From contig NC_091131.1 in NCBI RefSeq assembly GCF_040183065.1, positions 15,517,800 to 15,581,799 of the forward strand: a stretch of DNA of 64,000 nt, in the 5' to 3' direction. The notes beneath the pieces were generated by a model. That model saw only the letters and a list, made by a program, of their open reading frames with translations. It made no database searches and was not told the DNA's origin. Positions 1-9,729 of the stretch are shown piece by piece (position 1 is the first letter of the stretch; each line of letters begins with the position of its first letter). The position numbers and the translations under genes were made by a program. This stretch comes from Periplaneta americana (Eukaryota > Arthropoda > Insecta > Blattodea > Blattidae).

Positions 1-32
1 TAATTACCATTATAGGCAAGTTTCATACGACT

Positions 33-563
33 TTTTATGCTCGACCATATTTTTAATTTGAAATTATTCATAAGTATTCATGTTATTCTTATCTGACTGG
101 GGAGTGGAAGTGACCTTGTGCAATATCTCGTAAATTGTGGGATGTGCGCAGACGCGAAAGTATTGATTTTTTCCGAGGAACAAATGTAATTGACCTTGAT
201 ATAATCTAGAGAGTAAAATGAACATTAATCTTGATATAACCTGGAAATTGATTTAGACATTGAAAAACGAGATGACAAATTGAATTTATTTGAATATTAT
301 TCACAATTAACGCTAATTATTATAGTAACAGAACATAACCTTCTGCGACAGTATTGGATTTCCAGCCTCCGTGACGTTTCGCTAGTTGTCTTTCGATTGC
401 ATATCCGAGAATAATCGATACTTGCGCTTTCATATTGCTACAATGGTGCTTTCTGATTGGTGGAAAACCTGAACTTTAATGAATAGGTGTACTTTAATGA
501 GGTCCATTAAAGGGCTGCTACCAGGTGTATAATTACTACATTTCGGCATGGTCGAGCATAAAA
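33..563. mobile_element. Possible non-autonomous element bounded by 16-bp inverted repeats
   Basis: TTTTATGCTCGACCAT at 33-48 recurs as its exact reverse complement at 548-563. The roughly 530 bases between are AT-rich with no convincing coding sequence. Two exact 16-bp inverted termini at this spacing suggest a small DNA transposon or MITE. No target duplication is evident and no second copy was found in the window, so the call is tentative. Confidence 0.4.
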
Positions 564-596
564 GAATAAACGAAGTTTAAATTAAAAGAAAACAAG

Positions 597-835
597 GCCC
601 GGGTTCAAATCCTGGTTGGGACAAGTTACGTAGTTGAGGTTTTTTTTCCGGGGTTTCCCTCAACCCATTAAGAGCACAATGGTAGATAACTTTCAGCGCT
701 GGACGCTGGACTCATTTCGCTGGCATTATCATCTTCATTTCACTCAGATCCTACATAATCATGGTGATTTAAGACGGCGCTTATTCCGTCGGATCCCGGC
801 CACTTAGTCACTCGTAATGAGTGCACCTCTGCACA
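597..835 (+). mobile_element. tRNA-derived SINE fragment, chimeric tail
   Basis: Starts inside a tRNA T-arm/B box (GGGTTCAAATCCTGG) and continues with the body of the SINE family also seen at 9861, 16906, 45779 and 58522 (CCCTCAACCCATTAAGAGCA, then a CGCTGGAC segment). From about 767 it switches to the body of another SINE family (GACGGCGCTTATTCCGTCGG), matching 4440, 6900 and 39310. The tRNA A box is missing, so this is 5' truncated or recombinant. Confidence 0.6.
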
Positions 836-1144
836 TTAATATTGTGAATTTTATTTCCACTCAACGATAGGATTTTATTCTTCCAACAATAATTCCTTTC
901 TACAATTCACCTTAAACGCTTTCGTCAACAATTGGATTTTCACTCAACACAGTATTCGTTATAGTACTCAACTGACGGCAATGACAATTTACTTGGACTA
1001 TTACGAACAACAATGAACTGTTAATCTTAACTAATATTCACAAAGCACTATTTACAAATCAGAACTGTCAGTTCTCAGTTCTTCTAGCTCAGTCACTCGA
1101 GTTCACAGTATCTCGAACCACAGACCTTCAGAGACAGTTCACTG
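836..1144. other. Non-coding stretch, nothing recognised
   Basis: AT-rich sequence with many short CAAT/ACTCAAC motifs. No open frame, tRNA-like head or inverted termini could be supported. Confidence 0.4.
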
Positions 1145-1231
1145 TACTCGAACTCAGGTCCCTCCAACTGCGGTCCACTGCACTCGAACTCAGGTCCCTC
1201 CAACTGCGGTCCACCGCACTCGAACTCAGGC
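1145..1231. repeat. 36-bp minisatellite, about 2.4 copies
   Basis: The phrase ACTCGAACTCAGG recurs at 1146, 1182 and 1218, giving a 36-base period, with CTCCAACTGCGGTCCAC between. Short frames over this tract on the minus strand are by-products of the repeat. Confidence 0.75.
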
Positions 1232-1755
1232 CTTCGGATGCTGACATAGTCGCGGACGCACACTCGAGTCGAACTCCGGTACACAAGACTGGCTTGCTTG
1301 CTTGCTCTGGCTTACTCACTGAATGGCTGAATAAACTGAAAAACTCCTCGCGTTCACTGGCGTTTCTTCTTTTATAGCGAAATCATAGTTGCGAGAAATT
1401 TCTACAGGTGTGCAGAGAATTATCTGGATATCTCCACTTCGACGGACTTCTGGAAGAGTCGGGAGGATCCGTTCCCCATTCACTGCCTAAGTAGCAGCTG
1501 CGCGCGCAGCCTCCCCTCGCGTGTAGGCCCTTTCCCCACTTCTCTCCGCCGCGCGCTGTCCCTCCGTGCTCCGCGCGATCTGCTCTCTTGCGGAACGCTG
1601 GTCGTGAGTTCGAATCTCACATCGCTGTCACAATATATTGGACATTGTGCTACGGTCACATATCTGTGACGCAGTGCATGAGGGTTTGCCACTAGAGTGA
1701 ACCTAAGAGGTGGAACTTAAACTGAGAGGATTCAATCCGGTATCGGAATGGGAAT
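1232..1755. other. GC-rich unclassified repeat-like stretch with a tRNA T-arm-like end
   Basis: From 1480 to 1600 the base composition turns markedly GC- and CpG-rich. At 1603-1630 GTGAGTTCGAATCTCAC looks like a tRNA T-stem and loop, but no D-arm or anticodon arm precedes it. This could be the end of a SINE or an LTR-like segment, and neither can be established here. Confidence 0.35.
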
Positions 1756-1904
1756 CAGGTGTGGCTTAGTGGATAGAGCGTCAGCACGTAGAGCTGAAAA
1801 CCCGGGTTCAAATCCCGGTGCCGGAGAGAATTTTTCTCCGTTCCACCCATCCTTCATCATTATCATGGCAGTTGATAAAAGCGTCGTAAAATAACCAATT
1901 AAAA
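1756..1904 (+). mobile_element. tRNA-derived SINE ('GTGTGGCTTAGTGGATA' head)
   Basis: Clear tRNA-like pol III promoter: A box TGGCTTAGTGGATA at about 1762 and B box GGTTCAAATCC at about 1805, then GGAGAGAATTTTTCTCCG. The same head recurs at 4215-4290, 6690-6740, 6940-7010 and 39080-39150. The tail (GCAGTTGATAAAAGCG) belongs to another SINE family in the window, so this copy is chimeric. Confidence 0.7.
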
Positions 1905-1940
1905 AGTATACGGAGGTAGCTTGATGATCCTTGTTATACA

Positions 1941-2035
1941 TGGTGTTCGAAACCGGATTTCGCTACCTATCGTAGCTCCCCAAAATCATCACGATGCTCG
2001 ATGGGCACCGTTCCATACATTGGTGAAATGTTGTA
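1941..2035 (-). mobile_element. SINE fragment of the 'TACGATAGGTAGCG' family
   Basis: The reverse complement matches the body of SINEs at 11214, 21464 and 31208, including GGGGAGCTACGATAGGTAGC and the GTGATG region. The tRNA head and the 3' end are missing and the copy is diverged. Confidence 0.55.
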
Positions 2036-2170
2036 TCGCGAGTCCAGACATCGTGCTTTAGATCACGACGCTACGGCGCGGGACTCATGATTATATAAGA
2101 AATTATTTACATTTTTCGTTGCAATGTAGTGTAAGATTTTCTTTCGCCTACCTGTAGGCCTGCCTATGTA

Positions 2171-2551
2171 CAGTAGTGGCAAAAAAAAACCGGACCGATC
2201 CTTGTAGTTGATACAAAAGAATCCTGTGCTGTGTATTGTGTTAAACTGTGGTAATTTCAATATGGATGGTGAAGCCAGAGGTATGTACTGCTATTTAATG
2301 TAAACATATGCAGTTATCTTTGCCGAATGTAATATTGATGCCTGATGAAAATAAAACTCTCAAAGTTCTTTCGTCTGTAAGTTTGAGGCACTGAAGGAAA
2401 CAAAAGACGGTAAGAATCGAACAAATGCAATAAATTTCATTGTTACAACTAATTATACAAGATGGATGTGTTTTGTAACTAGTAAAATTTTAATCTATGA
2501 CTCTGAAATCAGTTACAAGGGTCGGTCCGGTTTTTTTTTTTGCCACTACTG
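2171..2551. mobile_element. 381-bp Tc1/mariner-type MITE
   Basis: Termini are inverted repeats: CAGTAGTGGCAAAAAAAAAC at the left, and at the right GTTTTTTTTTTTGCCACTACTG, followed further in by a shared ACCGGACCGA block. TA dinucleotides flank both ends (2169-2170 and 2552-2553), as expected for Tc1/mariner insertion. The interior has no transposase frame, so this is a non-autonomous element. Confidence 0.75.
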
Positions 2552-2553
2552 TA

Positions 2554-2850
2554 CACATTAAGGCTTGACGGTCACGAACTCTAAACCGTTTGTCATGCTT
2601 CAATGAATTTCAACAGAAGCAATTAGTGTTGAAGTATGAAAAACAGTACAGCATATCGATGGCTAAGAAGTCATGCATCGTATATGCAAATTTTAAGATG
2701 AAATAAAAAGTTGTTTCAAAAATTAATTTTTTTTCATAATAGACAACCTTTTGATATATATGGTTATGCTTCACAAGATCATCCAGTCGAGGTCAAAATA
2801 TTAGTCAACAGTCCAATTTTGTAAACTTAATAACCCCAAATTGCATAATA
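2554..2850. other. Non-coding stretch, nothing recognised
   Basis: AT-rich sequence without recognisable elements, up to the LINE fragment that follows. Confidence 0.4.
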
Positions 2851-2854
2851 TAGA

Positions 2855-3029
2855 GTGTCAGTTGGAAGGCCGGAGGGAAAAAGACCTTTGGGGAGGCCGA
2901 GATGTAGATGGGAGGATAATATTAAAAAGGATTTGAGGAAGGTGGAATATGATGGTAGAGACTGGATTAATCTTGCTCAGGATAGGGCTTATGTGAAAGC
3001 GACAATGAACCTCTGGGTTCTCTAAAAGA

Positions 3030-3075
<46 letters not shown>
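2855..3075 (+). mobile_element. 3' end of a non-LTR retrotransposon (LINE) with (TAA)n tail
   Basis: Encodes a frame-damaged version of the C-terminal signature seen at 30530, 36060 and 62690 (GRPEGKRPLGRPR, then RWEDNI and RDWINLAQDR). A short deletion removes part of the DRDRWRAYV stretch. The copy ends in a long TAA repeat at about 3030-3075 instead of the GTAA repeat used by the other copies. Confidence 0.7.
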
Positions 3076-3514
3076 GACATTTATTAACTTGCCTATTTAA
3101 TTTCGGTTTTAATGTCTTAAATGTAAAATAATTGTATAATTATTTAAACTTATATAGTTTCAATATCTTAAACATTGTTGCGTCATTTTTGGAGGGAATC
3201 CTAAGGTGTACCATAACTACAGCAACTTTAAGTTAATTTAAATTCGTTAAATATTATTTATATAAATAAGGGGTTCGCCAAACTCAGATCTTTGTGAAAG
3301 AGATTCACCAAGTCGAAGTTCGGGAACCATTGTTACTTTTTCCACCTAAGTCACATATTTCGTTAATTTGATGTTACATCCTTTTTCTGGGGAGGTCTTC
3401 AATTGTATTTCAGCTTCAGCATGCTTCTATAAGTGTTTTGGCAACAAGAGTAAACAACTTTATGCTTAGGAATTGTGTGAACTGATAAGTAAAATTTAGA
3501 AACACATTATATCA

Positions 3515-3516
<2 letters not shown>
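3076..3516. other. Non-coding stretch, nothing recognised
   Basis: AT-rich sequence with no supported gene or element. Confidence 0.4.

Positions 3517-3560
<44 letters not shown>
3517..3560. repeat. (ATT)n microsatellite
   Basis: Uninterrupted ATT repeat at the 3' end of the LINE copy that follows on the minus strand. It may have grown from that element's tail. Confidence 0.85.
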
Positions 3561-3561
<1 letters not shown>

Positions 3562-4180
3562 AAATGGCTTTTAAGGAACCCGCACGTTCATTGCCGCCCT
3601 CACATAAGCCCGCCATTGGTCCCTACCTAATCCATCATATCCCACCTCCCTCAAATCCATTTTAATATTATCTTCCCATCTACGTCTCGGCCTCCCTAAA
3701 GGTCTTTTTCCCTCCGACCTCCCAACTAACACTCTATATGCATTTCTGGATTCGCCCATACGTGCTACATGCCCTGCCCATCTCAAACGTCTGGATTTAA
3801 TGTTCCTAATTATGTCAGGTGAAGAATACAATGCGTGCAGTTCTGTGTTGTGTAACTTTCTCCATTCTCCTGTAACTTCATCCCTCTTAGCCCCAAATAT
3901 TTTCCTAAGAACCTTATTCTCAAACACCCTTAATCTCTGTTCCTCTCTCAAAGTGAGAGTCCAAGTCTCACAGCCATACAGAACAACCGGTATTATAACT
4001 GTTTTATAAATTCTAACTTTCAGACTTGTTGTTAGCAGACTAGATGAATAATAATAACAGACATTTTCCATATTTATTCTGCGTTTAATTTCCTCCCGAG
4101 TGTCATTTATATTTGTTACTGTTGCTCCAAGATATTTGAATTTTTGCACCTCTTCGAAGGATGAATCTCCAATTTTTATA

Positions 4181-4682
4181 CGATGAAAGAGTAATGGAAC
4201 GGAGAAAAATTCTCTCCGGCGCCGGGATTTGAACCCGGGTTTTCAGCTACGTGCTGATGCTTTATCCACTAAACCACACCGGATACAACCCCGACGTCGG
4301 ACAGAATTGTCTCTGATTGAGTTCCAACTCTTGGGTTCCCTCTAGTGGCCGCCCTCTGCACTACGTCATAGATGTCTATGAACATAGGACCGAAGTCCAC
4401 ACATGTGCTGAGGTGCACTCGTTATGAGTAACTAGTTGGCCGGGATCCGACGGAATAAGCGCCGTCTTAAATCACTTCGTGATTTACGCATATCATATAT
4501 TATTTCAATGTACCAAAGTACATATGATATTTCCATGCAGATATTCTGCGTCATCATACGATGAAAGAGTAATGGAACGGAGAAAAATTCTCTCCGTCGC
4601 CGGGATTTGAACCCGGGTTTTTATGATGACGCAGAATATCTGCATGGAAATATCATATGTACTTCGGTACATTGAAATAATA
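4181..4682 (-). mobile_element. Composite SINE with internal inverted segment and 13-bp target duplication
   Basis: TCCAATTTTTATA occurs at 4168-4180 and 4683-4695, an exact 13-bp target duplication. On the minus strand the insert holds a tRNA-like head near 4215-4290 (B box GGTTCAAATCC) and a body with GACGGCGCTTATTCCGTCGG. A second partial head lies near 4600. A segment with CATGCAGATATTCTGCGTCA is present at 4530-4560 and inverted at 4625-4655. Two partial units therefore inserted as one event. Confidence 0.75.
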
Positions 4683-4739
4683 TCCAATTTTTATATTTCA
4701 GTTTCATACAATATTCTGGTTACGAGACATAATCATATA

Positions 4740-5642
4740 GGGGAACATAGGGCAGGACGGGGTAGTTAATGTTTGAATGCTTTTATTTGGTATAAAATAA
4801 TGTAAATGTATGGGTTTTATGATATATGTGCTTTTATTACACTGTAACCAAGTAAAAAAAATATGCACTTCGAGTGAAATCCGGTCATTATAACCTTAAA
4901 ATAAATTAGTTCTTCGAAATGTGTGTTTTGCACCGTTCTGCCCCACGTATGGGGCAAAATGGGGTATCTATTTTTTGTAATAATTAAATGGCAAAAGTGA
5001 CAAAAATTATATACTGAAAGTGTGAATACTACGACATTCTACAAGTTTACTTGAGAAAAAGTCATTCGCAAAATACGCAAATGTGCGTGGCATCCTCGTC
5101 TTCACTGTCTACTCCTGTGCAACAATTGTGAGCCCATTTCAGACATGATACGCATCTAAACCAACCTTCTTCTGACAAACAACAGAACGAACAACCCATT
5201 ACAGGAGGTGAAATTTAATTAAATATGACGTGGGGCAGGACGTACTGCCCTGTTATGCCCCACCCCGTTTTGCCCCGCAGTCACAATTTCTAAGTTATGA
5301 GGTATTGGCAGGTAAAATAACGCACGAAATTTAAGAAAGTTTCCGAATTAAAAGCCAGGTAAGCACTCTATAATATGGCATTAAAACAGATTATCTAAAT
5401 AAATCTCATTTCTACTTACGTGTGACAAGAGAACATGTTAGAGTTGCAAATGAATGATACAATATGATGCAGCAACCGAATAACATACAACAGATGCAAG
5501 GAATGGCAGTAAGTGTTGTGTGATGATATATTTAAATGAGTTGACGAAGTTTTAAAAAAAATTCGGTAGATTGCACTACTTGTTGGGAAGATAGAGGCTA
5601 TATCCCGTCCTGCCCCCTTTCCCATCCTGCCCCATATGCCCC
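4740..5642. mobile_element. 903-bp DNA transposon remnant with GGGGCAGGA inverted ends, TA flanks
   Basis: The left end reads GGGGAACATAGGGCAGGACG. The right end, reverse complemented, begins GGGGCATATGGGGCAGGATG. TA flanks both ends (4738-4739 and 5643-5644). Removing the element restores the continuity of the LINE frame around it. Internal GGGGCA/TGCCCC motifs recur near 4940 and 5225-5275. No transposase is recognised. Confidence 0.7.
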
Positions 5643-5775
5643 TACTTTGTCTTTCCGGGATTTACTTCCAAACCTATCTCTTTACTTGCGTCAAGTAAAA
5701 TTCCCGTGTTCTCCCTAATCGTTTGTGGATTTTCTCCTAACATATTCACGTCGTCCGCATAGACAAGCAGCTGAT

Positions 5776-5818
<43 letters not shown>

Positions 5819-5842
5819 TATTATTACTACTACTACTACTAT

Positions 5843-5900
<58 letters not shown>
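5776..5900. repeat. (ATT)n/(ACT)n microsatellite
   Basis: ATT units grade into ACT units over about 125 bases. Long poly-Leu and poly-Val frames here are artefacts of the repeat. Confidence 0.9.
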
Positions 5901-5901
<1 letters not shown>

Positions 5902-6066
5902 TTAAATTTATTAATGAATAATGACAGTCAAGTTCATGCTGAAGATTAATTGATGTTAGCATTATCTTGTCTCAAAGGGCTGAATTGGCATACTGTGTGA
6001 CTGTAATTAATTGTAAGGGGAACACGTCAAATCGGCCCTTATGAGGGAGTACTGACTTTATTGATA

Positions 6067-6558
6067 AACCATTTACTTATTACTTACTTACTTACAAATG
6101 GCTTTTAAGGAACCCGAAGGTTCATTGCCGCCCTCACATAAGCTCGCCATCGGTCCCTATCCTGTGCAAGATTAATCCAATCCCTAGCATCATATCCCAC
6201 CTCCCTCAAATCCATTTTAATATTATCCTCCCATCTACGTCTCGGCCTCCCCAAAGGTCTTTTTCCCTCCGGTCTCCCAACTAACTCTCTATATGCATTT
6301 CTGGATTTTCCCATACGTGCTACATGCTCTGCCCATCTCAAACGTCTGGATTTAATGTTCCTAATTATGTCAGGTGAAGAATACAATGCGTGCAGTTCTG
6401 CGTTATGTAACTTTCTCCATTCTCCTGTAACTTCATCTCGCTTAGCCCCAAATATTTTCCTAAGCACCTTATTCTCAAATACCCTTAACCTATGTTCCTC
6501 TCTCAGAGTGAGAGTCCAAGTTTCACAACCATACAGAATAACCGGTAATATAACTGTT
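6067..6558 (-). pseudogene. LINE 3' end with GTAA-repeat tail
   Basis: The minus strand from 6467 to 6105 is open and encodes LRKIFGAKRDEVTGEWRK, HALYSSPDIIRNIKSRRLRW, RPLGRPRRRWEDNIKMDL and DRDRWRAYVRAAMNLRVP. The stop is followed on the minus strand by a (GTAA)n tail, seen on the plus strand as TTACTTACTTAC at about 6075-6095. This is the C-terminal tail of the reverse transcriptase ORF of the same family as 3561-5774. The copy is 5' truncated at about 6558, where a SINE cluster abuts it. Confidence 0.8.
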
Positions 6559-6559
6559 C

Positions 6560-7047
6560 ATTTGCTTATTACTATTTTATATATTATTATAATGTACCGA
6601 AATACATATGATATTTCCATGCAGATATTCTGCGTCATCATACGATGAAAGAGTAATGGAACGGAGAAAAATTCTCTCCGGCGCCAGGATTTGAACCCGG
6701 CTCTACGTGCTGACGCTTTATCCACTAAGCCACACCGGATTCCACCCCGGCGTCGGAAGAATCGTCTCAGTTTTAAGTTCCAACTCTTGGTTTCCCTCTG
6801 GTGGCCGCCCTCTGCACTACGTCATAGATATCTATGAACCTAGGACCGAAGTCCACACATGTGCTGAGGTGCACTCGTAATGAGTGACTAGTTGGCCGGG
6901 ATCCGACGGAATAAGCGCCGTCTTAAATCACGAAGTGATCCGGTGTGGCTTAGTGGATAAAGCGTCAGCACGTAGAGCTGAAAACCCGGGTTCAAATCCC
7001 GGCGCCGGAGAGAATTTTTCTCCGTTCCATTACTCTTTCATCGTATT
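6560..7047. mobile_element. Inverted pair of tRNA-derived SINEs
   Basis: The minus-strand head at about 6690-6740 lacks part of the anticodon region and is joined to a body at 6740-6930. This body also reads into a full plus-strand head at 6940-7010 (TGGCTTAGTGGATAAAGCG, GGTTCAAATCC). Both outer ends carry GAAAGAGTAATGGAACGGAG or its complement. The 3' end of the second copy lies only about 90 bases before the first recognised ITIH exon. Confidence 0.7.
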
Positions 7048-7138
7048 ATTACTATTATGTAATATATAGGAATATGTAATCATGAAACAGAAAGTGAGTA
7101 TGAAAATTCATGGACATGTGCTGTATGTATAATTGCAG

Positions 7139-7326
7139 GTCAGCAATCCAGAGTGCAGCGAGAAGTGCGCCATGGTGGTGCATGCGCTGTCAGTGCGGTC
7201 GGACATCAAGTACCGGTACGCGAGGACGGTGGTGTACAGCAAGATGGGCAACCCTGCCAACAGCTCCAACCAGGCCACGTTCAGCGTCACCCTGCCCGAC
7301 ACGGCCTTCATCACCGGCTTCTTCCT
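7139..7326 (+). CDS. ITIH-like exon 1 (of those visible): start of VIT domain
   Basis: Follows acceptor AATTGCAG and ends at donor GTGAGT. It encodes VSNPECSEKCAMVVHALSVR, then DIKYRYARTVV and ATFSVTLPDTAFITGFFL, the opening strands of a VIT domain. The exon begins in phase 0 and ends two bases into a Leu codon. There is no signal peptide or Met, so at least one upstream coding exon is missing. Confidence 0.9.
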
Positions 7327-9666
7327 GTGAGTCTGTAGCACTAGTGCTAACAGTTATTACTGTGTTTACTCGAATATAATGCGCCATCTAATCTAATGCG
7401 CACCTCAATTTTTAAGGCTTGAAAAAAAAATTACTGGCAGATGTACAGCAGCGTGCAAATTAATCCGAACACGACATATTTTTACATTTTCTGTCATTGT
7501 TGGCCTCACAGCTGCTCATACAGCTTTAATTGACATCTGTAGTACGTGTAATTCCATTGTTGAAGGTCTGTCATTATTTTTTTTTATAATATGTGGCATT
7601 TTGCCTGTCGTTTTGTACTTATAAGCATTTCAGTTGTGTTGAACACTTAATACCGGTACTGCAATCCTGTGTACATTCTGTCGTCTTCACAAATGGATAC
7701 AACTCCACGAAAACGGTCTAAAATTATAACATTAGCACAGAATTCTTCTATGACACAGAGGCAAATTGCTGCAGAATGTCACATCGGTTTGGCTACTGTT
7801 AATTCGATCATAAAACGATACAGGGAGACTGGATCCATCACACCCCAGAAAAAAAGGAAACTGTGGCCGGAAAAGGAAGACTTCACCTGCAGATGATCGT
7901 TTAATTGTCAGGAAAAGTAAATTAAATCCTAGACTAACTGCTGTCGACTTAACCCGCGAGTTAATGGCTACCACTGGGGCGAATATTCACGTCATAACAG
8001 TGCGGCGTAGGCTTTTGGAAGCTGGACGAAGGGCTCATAAGCCTATTAAGAAGCAACTGCGAACCCCTGTTATGTGCAAAAAACGCTTAATGTGGGCAAA
8101 ATTACATCAACACTGGACAGTGAATGACTGGAAGAATGTACTTTTTTCCGATGAGTCTCATTTCGAGGTCCACGGCCACCGTGTTTCGTACGTACGGAAA
8201 GGATCCGAAAAAGTAACAGCAGCTCATCTCCAACAAGCACCCAAATACCCCCCTAAAGTAATGTTTTGGGGTTGTTTTACACATGAAGGGCCTGGAGCAT
8301 TAATACCTATCAAGGGAATGATGAATTCTGACAAATATATTCACTTATTGGAAACCAGAATCGTACCCCAGCTGCAAAAATCATTTCCGGATGGCAGAGG
8401 TGTGTTCCAACAAGACCTGGCACCATGCCATACGTCTCGAAAAACTACAGAATTCTTCAACAAGAAGAATATTCAGGTACTCCCCTGGCCAGGCAACTCA
8501 CCCGACATCAACCCCATTGAGAACTTGTGGTCAATTTGCAAAAGAAGAATGCAAAAAATGGGTTGTTCTACAAAGGAGAAGATGATTTCTGCCCTCATTG
8601 GTGTATGGTTTCGCGATGAAGAAATGAAGAATATTTGTGGGAAATTAGTGGAATCCATGCCAAATCGTCTCAGAGCTGTTATTAGGAACAAGGGAGGCCA
8701 CATAGATTACTGAGGTATATCTTAGATCCTTTTTTTTTTATCCCGTTTGATTGTTTTTGCATAAGTAATTAAGTTGTTCGGATTAATTTGCACGCCACTG
8801 TAACGTTTACAGTGCTCCTACACTATAACATCGTGACTAATAATAACACGATTGAAATAAATGTGGTCTCGTTCGATCAGGTATACGACTACGATGTGAG
8901 CATAGCCTTGAGTTGGCACCACGCATATGCGAGGGGCGGGTGGTGGCCCACGGCGAAGGCGGCTATTTTGGGCTTCAGCGAAAATTTCCGGTCTGTATAT
9001 ATCGCTACTCAGATGTGCTAGCAGATGTATTGACGTAAAACCCACGGCTATGTCCCTGACGTAGTCATACCCCGATTTTCTTACTTTATAACTTTCGTTT
9101 TGTTACACTACCTATAATAACAATTGCTGCACGTCTGCCATTATTGCCGATAATCAGCGAATGCGAATGTTCTCTCATCATTCGCTAGTGATTCGTACGT
9201 TGTTTCAAAGAGCAAAGGTTCTCATTGTCATTCGTTCGTTGTTTGTTCGTTACGTGTGAAAATAATTGGCTGCAACATCGCTTGTTTGAATCTTTTATGC
9301 AGCGGCCAATGTTATTAAATGAGTATTCGTACACTAGGCTGCAGCGTGCAAAAATAATAACAAATATTCACGTCAATAACCTAAAAAACAAGAATAAATA
9401 CCAGAATAATACATTCCATGTTGACTGTAAGAATACAAAATATATAGGAAATCGTTCTGGTTTTATATTAATTGTTGTAGAAATAAAATTAACGCTTTCG
9501 TCGCTACATACAAGTTACATGCAGCCAGAATACTGCAATGTCACAGCTACACGGCATGCTTATACAGTACATGGCCAACTATGTTTATTTTCTTAGACCA
9601 TGGTGTGTTCCATTTGTTTTTCTGGAGAAAATGTCGACTGTTCACCCGATGTTCCCATCTCACTTA

Positions 9667-9729
<63 letters not shown>

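Larger units (their letters stand above)
3561..5774 (-). pseudogene. LINE reverse-transcriptase 3' half, broken by two later insertions
   Basis: On the minus strand 5645-5774 encodes the reverse transcriptase catalytic box (LLVYADDVNMLGENPQ) and LEVNPGKTK. The frame resumes at 4696-4739 and then 3571-4180 with KYLGATVTNINDT, VVLYGCETWTLTL, RRLRWAGHVARM and KRPLGRPRRRWEDNI. Two insertions split it: a SINE composite (4181-4682) inside a 13-bp duplication, and a DNA element (4740-5642) flanked by TA. The order of motifs and the short simple 3' tail fit an RTE-like or related non-LTR element; the clade cannot be fixed by eye. Part of the region after YADD is deleted (the SVEKLLSS stretch is altered). 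Confidence 0.8.

Noticed and set aside
2063-2260. Minus-strand frame across the MITE end
   Set aside because: It runs over the terminal poly-T of the 381-bp MITE and has no domain.
5642-5962. Poly-Val/Ile and poly-Leu frames
   Set aside because: ATT/ACT microsatellite; only the YADD end (5645-5774, minus) is real coding sequence, of a LINE.
7110-7387. Other open frames overlapping the first ITIH exon, both strands
   Set aside because: They are GC-rich shadows; only the frame starting at 7139 encodes VIT-domain sequence and joins exon 2.
9225-9596. 123-codon open frame in intron 1
   Set aside because: No recognisable domain, AT-rich codon use like the intron, no splice partners.
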